From Martinezella calliandrae (GTDB taxonomy: Bacteria > Pseudomonadota > Alphaproteobacteria > Rhizobiales > Rhizobiaceae), in NCBI RefSeq assembly GCF_030272695.1, contig NZ_JARFYN010000065.1, positions 1 through 36,081 on the forward strand: a stretch of 36,081 nucleotides of DNA, in the 5' to 3' direction. The notes under the pieces were generated by a model, which was given only the letters and a program-made list of their open reading frames with translations, searched no databases and was not told the origin of the DNA. Both the position numbers and the translations under genes were made by a program. Positions 8,615 to 17,252 of this stretch are shown here, one piece after another; within the stretch, counting starts at the first letter, position 1; each line of letters starts with the position of its first letter.

Positions 8615-9649
8615 ATGTCTCGCCCGACGATCTCAGATTTGGCAAAGGCCGCTAACGTAAGCATTTCAACAGTCGATCGTGTGCTGAACGGCCGCGACTC
8701 GGTGCGTCCACAGACAGTGGAGCGGGTTCTGAGCGCCGCCCGACAGATCGGGTTCCACGGCATGACGGCCATCGAGCGGCGGCTCGAGCGCGACAAGCCG
8801 GCGATCAAGTTCGGCTTTCTTCTCAAGCAGTCTCACCGCAAGCTTTATCAGATGTGGAGCGACATTCTGATTGCAGCGACCGAAGCCTTTCCTGATGCCG
8901 ATGGAAGCGCCGTCGTTAGGTTCATGGACGACCTTGCGCCTGACAAAGCTGCCGAGGCAATCTACGCTCTCAGCCGCAAAGCCGACGTCATCGGAATGAT
9001 CACCTCCGACCACCCGCAGGTGAATCACGCGGTCGAGGGCCTCGCAGCAGAAAACATTCCGGTCGTGACCATGATTTCCGACATTTCCACCGCCGCGCGC
9101 GCAGGATATGTCGGCAACGATTGCGTCAAGAAGGGCCGTACGGCGGCTTGGTTTATAGCTGGGCTAAATGGCAACGGCGGCAAGGTTTCAGTCTTCGTCG
9201 GAAGTCACCGCTATCTTGCCCAAGAGCTGAACGAATTGGGCTTTCGATCATATTTTCGAGAGAGCGCATCGGGCTTCCAGATGTTGGAGACGGTTGCGAC
9301 CCTTGAGGAGCCCGAAATCGCCTATGAAGCCACACAGCGCCTTCTGCAGACCGAGCCGGATTGGGTCGGTCTCTACGTCGCCGGCGGCGGCATCACTGGC
9401 GTCGTGCGAGCCTTGCGGGAGGATGGTGGAACAGCAGCCAAACGCCTTGTCGTCATAGCGCACGAACTTACGAATGAAACAAGAACCGGTCTCGCTGAGG
9501 GTCTGATCAAAGTCGTCCTATCCCATCCAGCGAAGCTTCTAGGAGAGACCCTGGTTCGCGCAATGGCGGAAGCGCTTGATACTGACCGATCACCGACTGT
9601 GTCGCAGCACATTGTCCCTTTTGAATTTTACACTGCCGCGAATATCTGA
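8615..9649 (+). CDS. LacI-family transcriptional regulator
   Basis: 344 residues. The N-terminal LacI helix-turn-helix is clear: TISDLAKAANVSISTVDRVL at residues 5-24, with the hinge helix region near 45-58. The rest is a periplasmic-binding-protein-like sensor domain, as in regulators of sugar and polyol catabolism. ATG 8615 follows GAAAGG at good spacing. The iolD C-terminal relic immediately upstream on the opposite strand suggests it once stood divergently beside an inositol-type operon, so it may sense an inositol or a related polyol; this is inference. Its stop codon is only five bases from the truncated ligase gene on the other strand, marking a rearrangement joint. Confidence 0.9.
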   Translation: MSRPTISDLAKAANVSISTVDRVLNGRDSVRPQTVERVLSAARQIGFHGMTAIERRLERDKPAIKFGFLLKQSHRKLYQMWSDILIAATEAFPDADGSAVVRFMDDLAPDKAAEAIYALSRKADVIGMITSDHPQVNHAVEGLAAENIPVVTMISDISTAARAGYVGNDCVKKGRTAAWFIAGLNGNGGKVSVFVGSHRYLAQELNELGFRSYFRESASGFQMLETVATLEEPEIAYEATQRLLQTEPDWVGLYVAGGGITGVVRALREDGGTAAKRLVVIAHELTNETRTGLAEGLIKVVLSHPAKLLGETLVRAMAEALDTDRSPTVSQHIVPFEFYTAANI

Positions 9650-9654
9650 AGCTT

Positions 9655-10110
9655 CTACTGTAGTTCATCCATCAGCCGGATGTCGCAAAGTGCATGGCTG
9701 ATCTCGGCCTTGTTGTCATGATTGGTCAATTCTCCGGCGCGCAGCATCGGCATGGTGTTGACGACAACGGCGACCGCCTTTGTCGCAGCTAGCCAGCACG
9801 CCACCATCGCGGGATTGTTCGCCGAGCGAATCGGCGCCCTGTTGCCCGGCCTCACGCCCAAGTCGTCCACAAGCACGATTGCGAGGCGATTGGTCCCGTC
9901 CGCAAGCTCCTTGTAGGTTCGCCGGCGCCTTGCGCCGATCAAGGCGGTACGATCGCCAAACCCCTTCGCGACCATGGCATCGGTCAGTGCGACCGCGACG
10001 TTCAGACGATCAGGGTAATCGAAGCCATCGAGCAGAAGATCGGGCCAGGTGTCCACCGGTGGCAGAATTTCCCGGCTGAAACTGTCCTCATGGGCTGATG
10101 GGCTGAGCAT
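9655..10110 (-). pseudogene. Truncated benzoate-CoA-ligase-type AMP-binding gene (N-terminus only)
   Basis: 151 codons with an intact start: ATG 10110 with GAGGGAAAT before it. The reading matches the N-terminus of the benzoate/2-aminobenzoate-CoA ligase group: DTWPDLLLDGFDYPDRLNVA, GARRRRTYKELADGTNRLA, GVRPGNRAPIRSANNPAMVA, and MPMLRAGEL followed by ISHALCDIRLMDEL. Intact members are over 500 residues and carry the ATP-binding signature and catalytic lysine, which are lost here. The frame stops at 9655, exactly where the LacI gene ends. Any product would be inactive. Confidence 0.8.
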
Positions 10111-10119
10111 ATTTCCCTC

Positions 10120-10410
10120 ATGTCCTTTGCGACGGACCGGGGGGCCGGACATTCCTGTCTGGCCCGTCTGGTTCAGGGCACCGTGAGCAAGCTCCTTGGC
10201 CAGGAGGACATTAAACCGCACAAGATGCGCTACTATCTGAAACGTCGCGATGCCGAGTTCGAGCAGAAGATGGCGGAGGTCTTGTGTGTCCATCGCGAGG
10301 TCCAGGTCCTGAAAAAGACAGCAGCCAAGTCGAACAAATCGGGCATGCGGGTCGCGATCGGCTCCTATGATGAGTAGCTGGTATCCAGGCAATCAAACCG
10401 CTGTCCAGGG
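10120..10410 (+). pseudogene. IS630-family transposase relic
   Basis: The plus-strand frame 10120-10377 reads CLARLVQGTVSKLLGQEDIK and then PHKMRYYLKRRDAEFEQKMA, EVLCVHREVQVLKK and SYDE, which is the middle of an IS630 transposase. The stop follows SYDE where family members continue with KPGIQAI. GIQAI does appear in a shifted frame (10389-10403), so a frameshift or point change broke the gene. Both ends of the transposase are missing. The start of the truncated ligase gene lies 10 bases away on the other strand. Confidence 0.8.
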
Positions 10411-10684
10411 ATCTTGCGAGCGAGATCTCGTTGCACGAACTCGAGCTCGATCCGGGACGAGAACATCCGCTGTTCATAACGGCGCGTCAGCGGGACCGAT
10501 CCCGAATTTGGACGTCTCCGCTATTCTGGGAGCCTTGAAAATTGATGCTTCTAGACGCAACGGTGCTTGGTAGCTCCTCTTACCATTGACCTGCGCTAGC
10601 TTTTGATAGTGCAGATCGCCTCCGCCATGTGTTTGGCAGAGGCCGCATTTGGTTTGCTTCGTCGCGAGAGACCTGTTCGGATCG
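10411..10684. other. Gap downstream of sfnB
   Basis: About 270 bases between the IS630 relic and the sfnB stop codon. No recognisable gene and no clear hairpin-plus-T terminator for the sulfur operon was found by eye. Confidence 0.35.
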
Positions 10685-11932
10685 TCAACTCCATGCATGC
10701 AGGGGAGGATTTTCGCCATTCAGGAAGTATCTTCCGAGAATGGCGTATTTCCAGCGCACAGGGTCATGGAGCGTATGGGTGCGCGCATTGCGCCAATGGC
10801 GATCGAGATTGTGCTCGGCGAGTGTTGAGCGGGTGCCTGCCAGTTCGAACAGTTTGTTGCTCGCCGCAATGGCGATTTCGGTCGACAGGATCTTGGCCTC
10901 GGCCGTTACGATCTGCGCTTCGGCGACAGTGTCGGCATTGGGGTTCAACACGGCGCGGTCGATTGCACGGCCGGCTTTTTCCAAAAGCGCTTGCGCGGCA
11001 TGCAGGCGAAGTGTCAGATCGCCAACCGCCTGGATCGTATAGGGATCCTCCCAAGCATGATCCTGGCCGCTATCCACCCACGCGCGGCTCTTGGTGCGCA
11101 CGAAGGCGACCGTGTCGTCAATGGCGGCCTGTGCGATACCGGTGTCGACGGCAACCTGGATGATCTGGAAGATTGCGCCATCGGCGGTCGGCACTTCATA
11201 GCCCTTGTATCCCGGCACGAGATGGGTCTTCGGCACCTTGACGTTGTCGAGCAGCACCGTGCCCGACAGCGTCGTGCGCTGCCCGAACGAGGACCAGTCA
11301 TCGATGACGGTGAGTCCAGGCGCATCCCGCTCGGCAATCGCATACCAGGCCCGCCCCTCGTCATCGAGTGCGACGATTGGCACTAGATGCGCAAGCAGCG
11401 CGCCAGAGGAGTAGAACTTGCGTCCGTTGACGACGACGTGGTCGCCGGCATCGGCAAACCGCGTCTCGAAATCGACCGCCCGTTTGGAACCGAGTTCCGA
11501 AAAAGCGTTGCCGAAGCGGGTACCCCTGAGGACCTCGGCGAACAGAAGCTTCTGCTGAGCGGCATCCGATACGGTTCTGATAGCAGCAACGACACCCAGA
11601 TGGTTCTGGGCGATCTGGCCGATCGAGGAATCCGCTGCGGATATGATCTCGATGACCTTTGCGAGCGTTGCGTATGAAACCTCCGGCCCGCCGAAGGCTT
11701 TTGGCACGTTGATGGACCATAGGCCACTTTGCGAAAAGGCATCCAGCTCGGCGACGGGCCAAATGCGTTCTCGGTCGCGCTTGGCCGAGTCCTTCACGAA
11801 TTCGGCGGCAAGCCGGCGGGCAACGGCGATTGCCTCGGCGTCGTCCTTGATGACATGGGCGGGCTCGACCGGGCGAGGAACCGCCGGCACAGCCTTGACG
11901 GCATTTTCGGTATTGACCTGTGAGAGCGTCAT
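10685..11932 (-). CDS. sfnB: SfnB-family sulfur acquisition oxidoreductase
   Basis: 415-residue flavoprotein with the acyl-CoA dehydrogenase fold, closest in pattern to the SfnB/DszC branch. An N-terminal helical domain (VARRLAAEFVKDSAKRDRER) leads to SGLWSINVPKAFGGPEVSYA and IGQIAQNHLGVV, then the beta-domain (FSELGSKRA, VNGRKFYSSGALLAH) and the C-terminal helical bundle. SfnB-type proteins are linked to growth on dimethyl sulfone and other organosulfur compounds; their exact reaction is poorly defined, and DszC-like FMNH2-dependent oxygenation is a reasonable model. ATG 11932 follows AGGTGAAACC. It is the last gene of the eight-gene operon, 32 bases after the ATPase gene. Confidence 0.88.
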   Translation of the reverse strand: MTLSQVNTENAVKAVPAVPRPVEPAHVIKDDAEAIAVARRLAAEFVKDSAKRDRERIWPVAELDAFSQSGLWSINVPKAFGGPEVSYATLAKVIEIISAADSSIGQIAQNHLGVVAAIRTVSDAAQQKLLFAEVLRGTRFGNAFSELGSKRAVDFETRFADAGDHVVVNGRKFYSSGALLAHLVPIVALDDEGRAWYAIAERDAPGLTVIDDWSSFGQRTTLSGTVLLDNVKVPKTHLVPGYKGYEVPTADGAIFQIIQVAVDTGIAQAAIDDTVAFVRTKSRAWVDSGQDHAWEDPYTIQAVGDLTLRLHAAQALLEKAGRAIDRAVLNPNADTVAEAQIVTAEAKILSTEIAIAASNKLFELAGTRSTLAEHNLDRHWRNARTHTLHDPVRWKYAILGRYFLNGENPPLHAWS

Positions 11933-11964
11933 GATGGTTTCACCTGGTTGACGATGGCGGCCGA

Positions 11965-12759
11965 TCAGGCCGGTGGGAGGTTTGTTGCTGCGGGTGTGGG
12001 TGCCGGCGTGGATTTCTGACCGAGATAAGATGCCTTGACGTCGTCGCGCCCGCGCAACTCGGCCGCATCTCCCGAAAGCACGGCGGCACCGTTTTCGAGG
12101 ACTGTCGCGCGGTCGGCATAGCGCAGCGCGATTGCCGAATTCTGTTCGGCAACGAGAATGGAAAGGCCGCTTTCAACGTTCAGCCGCCGCAGCGTCCGGA
12201 AAATGTCCTGCACGACGATCGGCGCCAGCCCCATGGACGGCTCGTCGAGCACCAGCAGCTTTGGACGTGACATCAATGCACGGCCGATCGCCGTCATTTG
12301 CTGTTCACCGCCTGAAGTAAGGCCGGCCGATGCGCGGCGCTTCTCCTTCAGCCGGGGAAAAATTGCGTAGATTCTCTCGAGATCGGCGGCGATCTCAGCG
12401 CGCGAGCCGCTCCGTCCGAGACCGCCGGAAATGAGATTTTCCTCGATGGTCAAATTGCGGAAGCAATGCCGGCCCTCAAGGACCTGCACGAGGCCCGCGC
12501 GCACCAATTCGGCCGGCGTTGCCGTTGTAACGTCACGGCCCTCGTATAAAACGCCTCCAGCGGTAATCTCGCCGCGCTCGGCCGGAAGCAGATTAGAAAT
12601 CGCCTTGAGCGTCGTCGTCTTGCCAGCGCCATTGGCACCCAGCAGCGCCAGAATCTCGCCGCGGCGCAATGTGAAGCTGACACCGTGAAGCGCCGTGATG
12701 GCTCCATTGTAGGTCGCTCTGATCCCGTCCACGCTCAGCAGAACGTCTTTCCCAGCCAT
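11965..12759 (-). CDS. HAAT-type ABC transporter ATP-binding protein (LivF-like)
   Basis: 264 residues from ATG 12759, chosen because AGGTGG stands just before it and the family begins close to this point; an upstream in-frame start at 12843 would add 28 unrelated residues. Walker A is GANGAGKTT, the ABC signature is LTSGGEQQMTAIGRAL, and Walker B is LLVLDEPSMGLAP, all typical of LivF. It powers import together with the LivG-like ATPase at 16221-17132. Its position between the binding protein and sfnB, inside a sulfur operon, suggests an organosulfur substrate and not an amino acid. The C-terminus ends in an Ala/Pro-rich tail. Confidence 0.92.
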   Translation of the reverse strand: MAGKDVLLSVDGIRATYNGAITALHGVSFTLRRGEILALLGANGAGKTTTLKAISNLLPAERGEITAGGVLYEGRDVTTATPAELVRAGLVQVLEGRHCFRNLTIEENLISGGLGRSGSRAEIAADLERIYAIFPRLKEKRRASAGLTSGGEQQMTAIGRALMSRPKLLVLDEPSMGLAPIVVQDIFRTLRRLNVESGLSILVAEQNSAIALRYADRATVLENGAAVLSGDAAELRGRDDVKASYLGQKSTPAPTPAATNLPPA

Positions 12760-12796
12760 GGTCCACCTAATCTCAGTGTGGTTTCGTATGCGAGCC

Positions 12797-12837
12797 GGGC
12801 ACCGGCAGAAAGCAGCAGGACCGCGCTGCCGATGCCC
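12797..12837 (-). promoter_or_regulatory. Intercistronic stem-loop after the binding-protein gene
   Basis: The 12-base arms GGGCACCGGCAG and CTGCCGATGCCC pair at 11 of 12 positions around a 17-base loop. The element sits between the binding-protein stop (12849) and the LivF start (12759) with no T-run after it. Such hairpins behind binding-protein genes are known to protect the upstream mRNA, or to cut read-through, so that binding protein exceeds its ATPase. Confidence 0.6.
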
Positions 12838-12848
12838 AGCCACGGGGC

Positions 12849-14183
12849 TCAGTTCGTCACGGCCTGTGCGTCTTCAGACGTGCGCAACTTGATGCCCTTT
12901 TCCTTGGCGTAGGCTTCCGAGGATTTCTCGATGATCGGCCGGAGCAGAGCCCAGTCCGGCGCAATCCAATCGGAGACGACGTTCCACTTCTTGCCGTCCC
13001 ACTGCTGGAAGGTCACGTAGCCGTTGCCCTCGTGATTGTCCCAGGTGACGTTGATGGAATGGAACAGGCCCTTGGCGCCGAGCGCCTCGACGCGAGCCGG
13101 ATCAAGCTGCAGGTGCTCGAAGCCCCAGCGGACCTCGTCGCCCGTCAGAGTCCGATGTCCGAACTTTTCCTGGGCAATACGGATCGCCTCGACGTTCAGG
13201 ATACCGTTGACGATACCGAGATTGTGATAGACGGAGCCGATGCGCTTCTTGTCTTCCAGATTGCCCTTGCCGTTGTCATAGAGCGTCTTCACGATCTCCT
13301 GGACGATCGGATATTCCGTGCCGGAGGCTTGGGTCGTGATGGCGGTATATCCCTTCGCGGCGTCGCCTGCCGGGATCACGTCCTCTTCCGAGTTCGACCA
13401 GACGTTGCCGATGATATGGTCGGCAGGAAAGCCGGTCTTTGCCGCGGTTTTCACGGCGACCGGGTTCATGACACCCCAGCCGCGCAGCACGACGTAATCC
13501 GGCTTGGCGCGGCGTATCGTCAGCCATTGTGCCTGTTGCTCGTTGCCCGGATGAGGCACTTCGATCTGCTGCAGTTCGAAGCCATATTTTTGCGACAGGA
13601 GTTCATAGATCGGGATCGTTTCCTTGCCGTAGGGCGAGCCGTGATAGAGCACGACGATCTTCTTGCCCTTCAGCTTGTCGAGACCGCCGAGCTTCGTGGC
13701 GATGTAGTTCACGATGCCCGAGGTCTCGCTATAGGGATTGAGCAGCAACGGAAAGACATAGGGGAAAACGCGGCCATCAGTGGAATCCGTGCGACCATGG
13801 TTGATGGTAATCAACGGCACTTTGTCCTGCGTGATGCGGTCAATCATGGCATAGGCGATACCGACGGAAAGCGGGTTCCAGGCGGCAATATTCGGATTGC
13901 TCTTGAGACGCTCGTAGGCCTCGACGCCACGTTCAACCTCGTATTGCGTTTCCGCTTCCGACCAGGTGAGCTTGACGCCGTTGACGCCGCCATCGCGCGT
14001 GTTGATGAGGTTCAGGTAATCGATGAACCCGCCGAAGAAGCCGGTACCGCCGGCCGCATAGGGCCCGACGCGATAGCTTTGCAGCGGGAAATATTGTTCG
14101 TCGGCATGGGCGGCCGGTATCGCGGCCGAGACGGCCAGTCCAGTTGCTATGACGGCGGCCTTCAATTTCGCAAGCATGGTCAT
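12849..14183 (-). CDS. ABC transporter substrate-binding protein (HAAT family)
   Basis: 444 residues with a signal peptide: positive start, hydrophobic AAVIATGLAVSAAIPAAHA, cleavage before DEQYF. ATG 14183 is preferred over GTG 14195 because CGGAG lies nine bases before it, whereas it would touch the GTG. The mature protein is a type I periplasmic-binding fold of the branched-chain amino acid class but longer than LivJ/LivK (about 370). Motifs include GGVNGVKLTWSEAETQYEVE, VPLITINHGRTD and IVVLYHGSPYGKETIPIYEL. Genes on both sides are for organosulfur oxidation, so the ligand is probably a sulfonate, sulfone or related sulfur compound. That is inference; the binding residues cannot be read by eye. 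Confidence 0.9.
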   Translation of the reverse strand: MTMLAKLKAAVIATGLAVSAAIPAAHADEQYFPLQSYRVGPYAAGGTGFFGGFIDYLNLINTRDGGVNGVKLTWSEAETQYEVERGVEAYERLKSNPNIAAWNPLSVGIAYAMIDRITQDKVPLITINHGRTDSTDGRVFPYVFPLLLNPYSETSGIVNYIATKLGGLDKLKGKKIVVLYHGSPYGKETIPIYELLSQKYGFELQQIEVPHPGNEQQAQWLTIRRAKPDYVVLRGWGVMNPVAVKTAAKTGFPADHIIGNVWSNSEEDVIPAGDAAKGYTAITTQASGTEYPIVQEIVKTLYDNGKGNLEDKKRIGSVYHNLGIVNGILNVEAIRIAQEKFGHRTLTGDEVRWGFEHLQLDPARVEALGAKGLFHSINVTWDNHEGNGYVTFQQWDGKKWNVVSDWIAPDWALLRPIIEKSSEAYAKEKGIKLRTSEDAQAVTN

Positions 14184-14279
14184 GTTTGGATACACTCCGG
14201 GTATTGTCCGGTGTGATGGCCGGAACTGGGTTGAATGAGCGATGGGTTTGATGTCTGCGGAGCTTGTGCCCCGGCTTGG

Positions 14280-15323
14280 TTAGGCCGGCCTGCCGACGGC
14301 AGCGCCGAACCGCCTTCGGATCTTGCCCCAGAGGGAGGAAAGCCCGTCCGGTTCGAGGATCAGAAACAGAATGATCAGGGCGCCGAGCACGATGCGCTGG
14401 CTCATGTCGAGCACGCCGGAATCGAAGACATCACCGAGCAGGAACGCGCCCAGTCGGGACAGCACGAGCGGGAAGACGACGATGAGAGCGGCGCCGAGAA
14501 AGGCACCCCGCGTCGAGGCAAGCCCGCCGATGATGATTATAAAAAGGATCTGGAACGATCGGTCGAGATTAAAGCCGGCCGGCTCGACGGTTCTGAGATA
14601 AGCAAAGGCCCAAAGCGCTCCCGCCACGGCGATGATGAAAGAGGAGATAGCAAAGGCCAGCAACTTGGTTTTCAGCACGGGCACACCGATGATGCGTGCC
14701 GCTATCTCATTGTCGCGAACGGCGATGAAGTTGCGGCCGGTTTGGGACGTCGTCAGCCGATGCGCCAGGAAGGTCAGCACCACGACGGTCGTGAGCGAAA
14801 AGAGATAACGGCCGGTCGGACCGGTAAATTCGACGCCCGCAAGCGTCAGAGGCGGCGCATCGATGACGCCGGAGGCGGAGCCGTTTGAAAACCAGTTGAA
14901 CTTGGTCAGAGCCCACTGCACGAAGAACTGCGCGGCGAGCGTCGACACCGCAAGATAAAAGCCCTTCAATCTGAGGCTAGGCAGGCCGAAAATGATGCCG
15001 ATCACCGCCGCCGGAAGGCCGGCCAGCAGGATGCTGATGATCAAAGGAAGGCCATCGACGCGCAGATTGAAATTGTAGGCAGCAAAGGCACCGACGGCCA
15101 TGAAGGCGGCGCTTCCGAGCGAGACCTGGCCTGCATAGCCGGTAAGCAGATTCAGCCCGACGCCGGCAAGGCTGAGCGCCAGGAAAGGCAAAAGGATCGC
15201 CTCGAACAAATAGGTCGAACCGACAAAGGGAACCACGAGATAGGCGCCGGCAAGGATGGCAATCGGCGTCAGCCAGCGGCTGAAGAGCCATGTGGGATGA
15301 AGATCGGCGGTAATAACGGCCAT
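14280..15323 (-). CDS. HAAT-type ABC transporter permease (LivM-like)
   Basis: 347 residues from ATG 15323, which follows GGAAAGGG and lies one base after the stop of the LivH-like gene. An upstream in-frame start (15404) would lie inside that gene and was rejected. About ten hydrophobic segments are visible. The LivM signature LNLLTGYAGQVSLGSAAFMA is near residue 60, and the cytoplasmic EAA-like loop contains RDNEIAARIIGVPVLKTKLL. It forms the inner-membrane pore with the LivH-like partner. Upstream and downstream genes are tightly packed, supporting one transcript. Confidence 0.93.
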   Translation of the reverse strand: MAVITADLHPTWLFSRWLTPIAILAGAYLVVPFVGSTYLFEAILLPFLALSLAGVGLNLLTGYAGQVSLGSAAFMAVGAFAAYNFNLRVDGLPLIISILLAGLPAAVIGIIFGLPSLRLKGFYLAVSTLAAQFFVQWALTKFNWFSNGSASGVIDAPPLTLAGVEFTGPTGRYLFSLTTVVVLTFLAHRLTTSQTGRNFIAVRDNEIAARIIGVPVLKTKLLAFAISSFIIAVAGALWAFAYLRTVEPAGFNLDRSFQILFIIIIGGLASTRGAFLGAALIVVFPLVLSRLGAFLLGDVFDSGVLDMSQRIVLGALIILFLILEPDGLSSLWGKIRRRFGAAVGRPA

Positions 15324-15324
15324 A

Positions 15325-16221
15325 TCAGACCCTTTCCACGAGCTTTTGCCCGAACAGGCCGGAGGGGCGGATGAGCAAGAAGGCGAGTGCTGCGACATAG
15401 GCAATCCAGCCTTCGATGCCGCCGCCGAAATATTCGCCGATATAGACTTCCGCGAGCTTCTCGGTCGCGCCGATCAGGAGACCGCCGACGATCGCACCCA
15501 GAATGGAATCGAAGCCGCCGAGCACGAGGACGGGCAGCGCTTTCAGAACCACCAGCGAAAGGGAGAACTGCACGCCGAGCCGCGCGCCCCATAGCAGGCC
15601 AGCAACCAGTGCCACGACGCCGGCAGCCGCCCAGACCGTTGCCCAAATCCAGGGCAGTTTAAGCCCGACCGCAAGTGCAGCGAACTGATCGTCCGCTACA
15701 GCCCGGAATGCCAACCCAATTCGGGTGTAGCGGAAGAAGGCGGACAGCGCCGCCACCATCGCGGCAGCCACTGCCGCCGCAAAAAGATCGAACTGGCTGA
15801 TGAACACGCCGCCAATGTCGAAGGGAACATCCTCGATCCCGAGCTCCAGACCGTGGACCTGCGTGCCCCAGATGAGCTGAGCCGCCCCCTCGATGATATA
15901 GGAGAGCCCGAGCGTCGCCATGAAAAGCGTGATCGGCGGCTTGTTGGTCAATGGGCGCAATACCGCGCGCTCGACGGCGAGACCAATCAGCACCATGGCG
16001 GCAAGGGTAAGGACGAGCGCGAGCGCGAAGGGTATGCCGCGCTCAAGAAGGCTGACAAAGGTCAGCGCCGCAAATAGCAACATCGCCCCTTGGGCGAAGT
16101 TGAGAACGCCCGACGTCTTGTAGATCAACACGAAACCGATGGCGACGAGCGAATACATGACGCCCGACAGCAAGCCGCCCACCAGCACTTCGATCAGAAA
16201 CAGCCAGTCGAAATCTCCCAT
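15325..16221 (-). CDS. HAAT-type ABC transporter permease (LivH-like)
   Basis: 298 residues, the normal LivH length. The N-terminus has GLLSGVMYSLVAIGFVLIYK followed by LNFAQGAML, the family signature. The coupling loop is near IGLAFRAVADDQFAALAVGL, and the C-terminal GGFDSILGAIVGGLLIG is also typical. Its ATG (16221) overlaps the LivG-like stop codon as TGATG, and its own stop is one base before the LivM-like start, so the three are translationally coupled. Confidence 0.93.
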   Translation of the reverse strand: MGDFDWLFLIEVLVGGLLSGVMYSLVAIGFVLIYKTSGVLNFAQGAMLLFAALTFVSLLERGIPFALALVLTLAAMVLIGLAVERAVLRPLTNKPPITLFMATLGLSYIIEGAAQLIWGTQVHGLELGIEDVPFDIGGVFISQFDLFAAAVAAAMVAALSAFFRYTRIGLAFRAVADDQFAALAVGLKLPWIWATVWAAAGVVALVAGLLWGARLGVQFSLSLVVLKALPVLVLGGFDSILGAIVGGLLIGATEKLAEVYIGEYFGGGIEGWIAYVAALAFLLIRPSGLFGQKLVERV

Positions 16222-17132
16222 CAGATGCCCTCCCCATCCTCGTTTTCCGCAACGACGCCGAGATAGGCGTCGATGACGCGCGCGTCGGCACGAATTTCGT
16301 CCGGGCTGCCGTCGGCGATCTTGCGGCCGTAATTGAGGACCGCGATCCGGTCGGAAAGCTGCATGACCACGCCGATATCGTGTTCGATGAGGATCACCGT
16401 CGTGTCATACCGATCTCGGGCGGATCGGATGAAGTCCGTCATGTCGTTCTTTTCGCTTGCCGTCATCCCCGCCATAGGCTCGTCCAGAAGCAGGATCTTC
16501 GGTTCGGCCACCAGGGCGCGGGCGAGCTCGACACGTTTTTGCAGCCCGTAGGGAAGCGTGCCGACGAGACGATGGCTGACCTGGTCCAGATGCAGGAACT
16601 CAAGAATACGGGCCGCCCGCTCGCGTGCATCCGCCTCTTCGCGGCGCGCGCGGCCAAGGCCGAGAATCTGTTCAGCAAAGGTCGAGCGCACGGTATAGGC
16701 TCGACCGGCGATGACGTTATCGGTGACGCTCAAGCCCTTGAACAAGGCGAGGTTCTGGAACGTGCGCGCAACGCCAAGCGATGCCAGCAGTTCCGTCGGC
16801 ACATGACGATAAGTGTTGGAGCCGATACGAACATGGCCATGGTTCGAGCGATAGACACCGCTGATGACGTTGATCAGCGAACTCTTACCTGCGCCATTTG
16901 GACCGATAATCGCCCGGATCTCCCCCGGCTCAACAGAAAGGTCGACATCGACCAAGGCAGCGACGCCACCAAATGACAGGCTGATACCATGCAATGAGAG
17001 AGCATGGGTCTCTTCGCCATGCTGCGGGATGGCGCCGGTCTTACCCGGTGGCAACGCGCGGGGAATCTGGTCGCCGGAGCCCCGCAGCGTTCCGGGATCC
17101 AGCACGTCAAGGGAATAGGTCGCGGCAGGCAT
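16221..17132 (-). CDS. HAAT-type ABC transporter ATP-binding protein (LivG-like)
   Basis: 303 residues. Walker A is GPNGAGKSS, the signature region is LPYGLQKRVELARAL (the LivG variant of LSGGQ), Walker B is ILLLDEPMAGM, and the switch histidine is in ILIEHDIGVVM. About 44 residues precede the ABC domain (SLHGISLSFGG), a longer lead than most LivG proteins; ATG 17132 has a strong GGAGG signal, so the extension is probably real. Gene order within the cluster (LivG, LivH, LivM, binding protein, LivF) differs from the usual livKHMGF. Confidence 0.92.
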   Translation of the reverse strand: MPAATYSLDVLDPGTLRGSGDQIPRALPPGKTGAIPQHGEETHALSLHGISLSFGGVAALVDVDLSVEPGEIRAIIGPNGAGKSSLINVISGVYRSNHGHVRIGSNTYRHVPTELLASLGVARTFQNLALFKGLSVTDNVIAGRAYTVRSTFAEQILGLGRARREEADARERAARILEFLHLDQVSHRLVGTLPYGLQKRVELARALVAEPKILLLDEPMAGMTASEKNDMTDFIRSARDRYDTTVILIEHDIGVVMQLSDRIAVLNYGRKIADGSPDEIRADARVIDAYLGVVAENEDGEGI

Positions 17133-17252
17133 TCAGTGTCCTCCATTCGGCTCGGGCGCGGCTTGAACACGGCACGCCAATCCCGTCGGCGTGGACCAAT
17201 CGGCCCACGCACCCCTCATGTTTCACTTACGAGGTATTTTGCTGCAGCGAGC

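Noticed and set aside
10111..10392. N-terminal extension of the truncated ligase frame to 10392
   Set aside because: This part is antisense to the IS630 relic; the real start with a ribosome-binding site is at 10110.
13032..14216. 394-codon plus-strand open frame
   Set aside because: It is antisense to the HAAT binding-protein gene, has no family motifs, and arises from the high-GC codon bias of the real gene.
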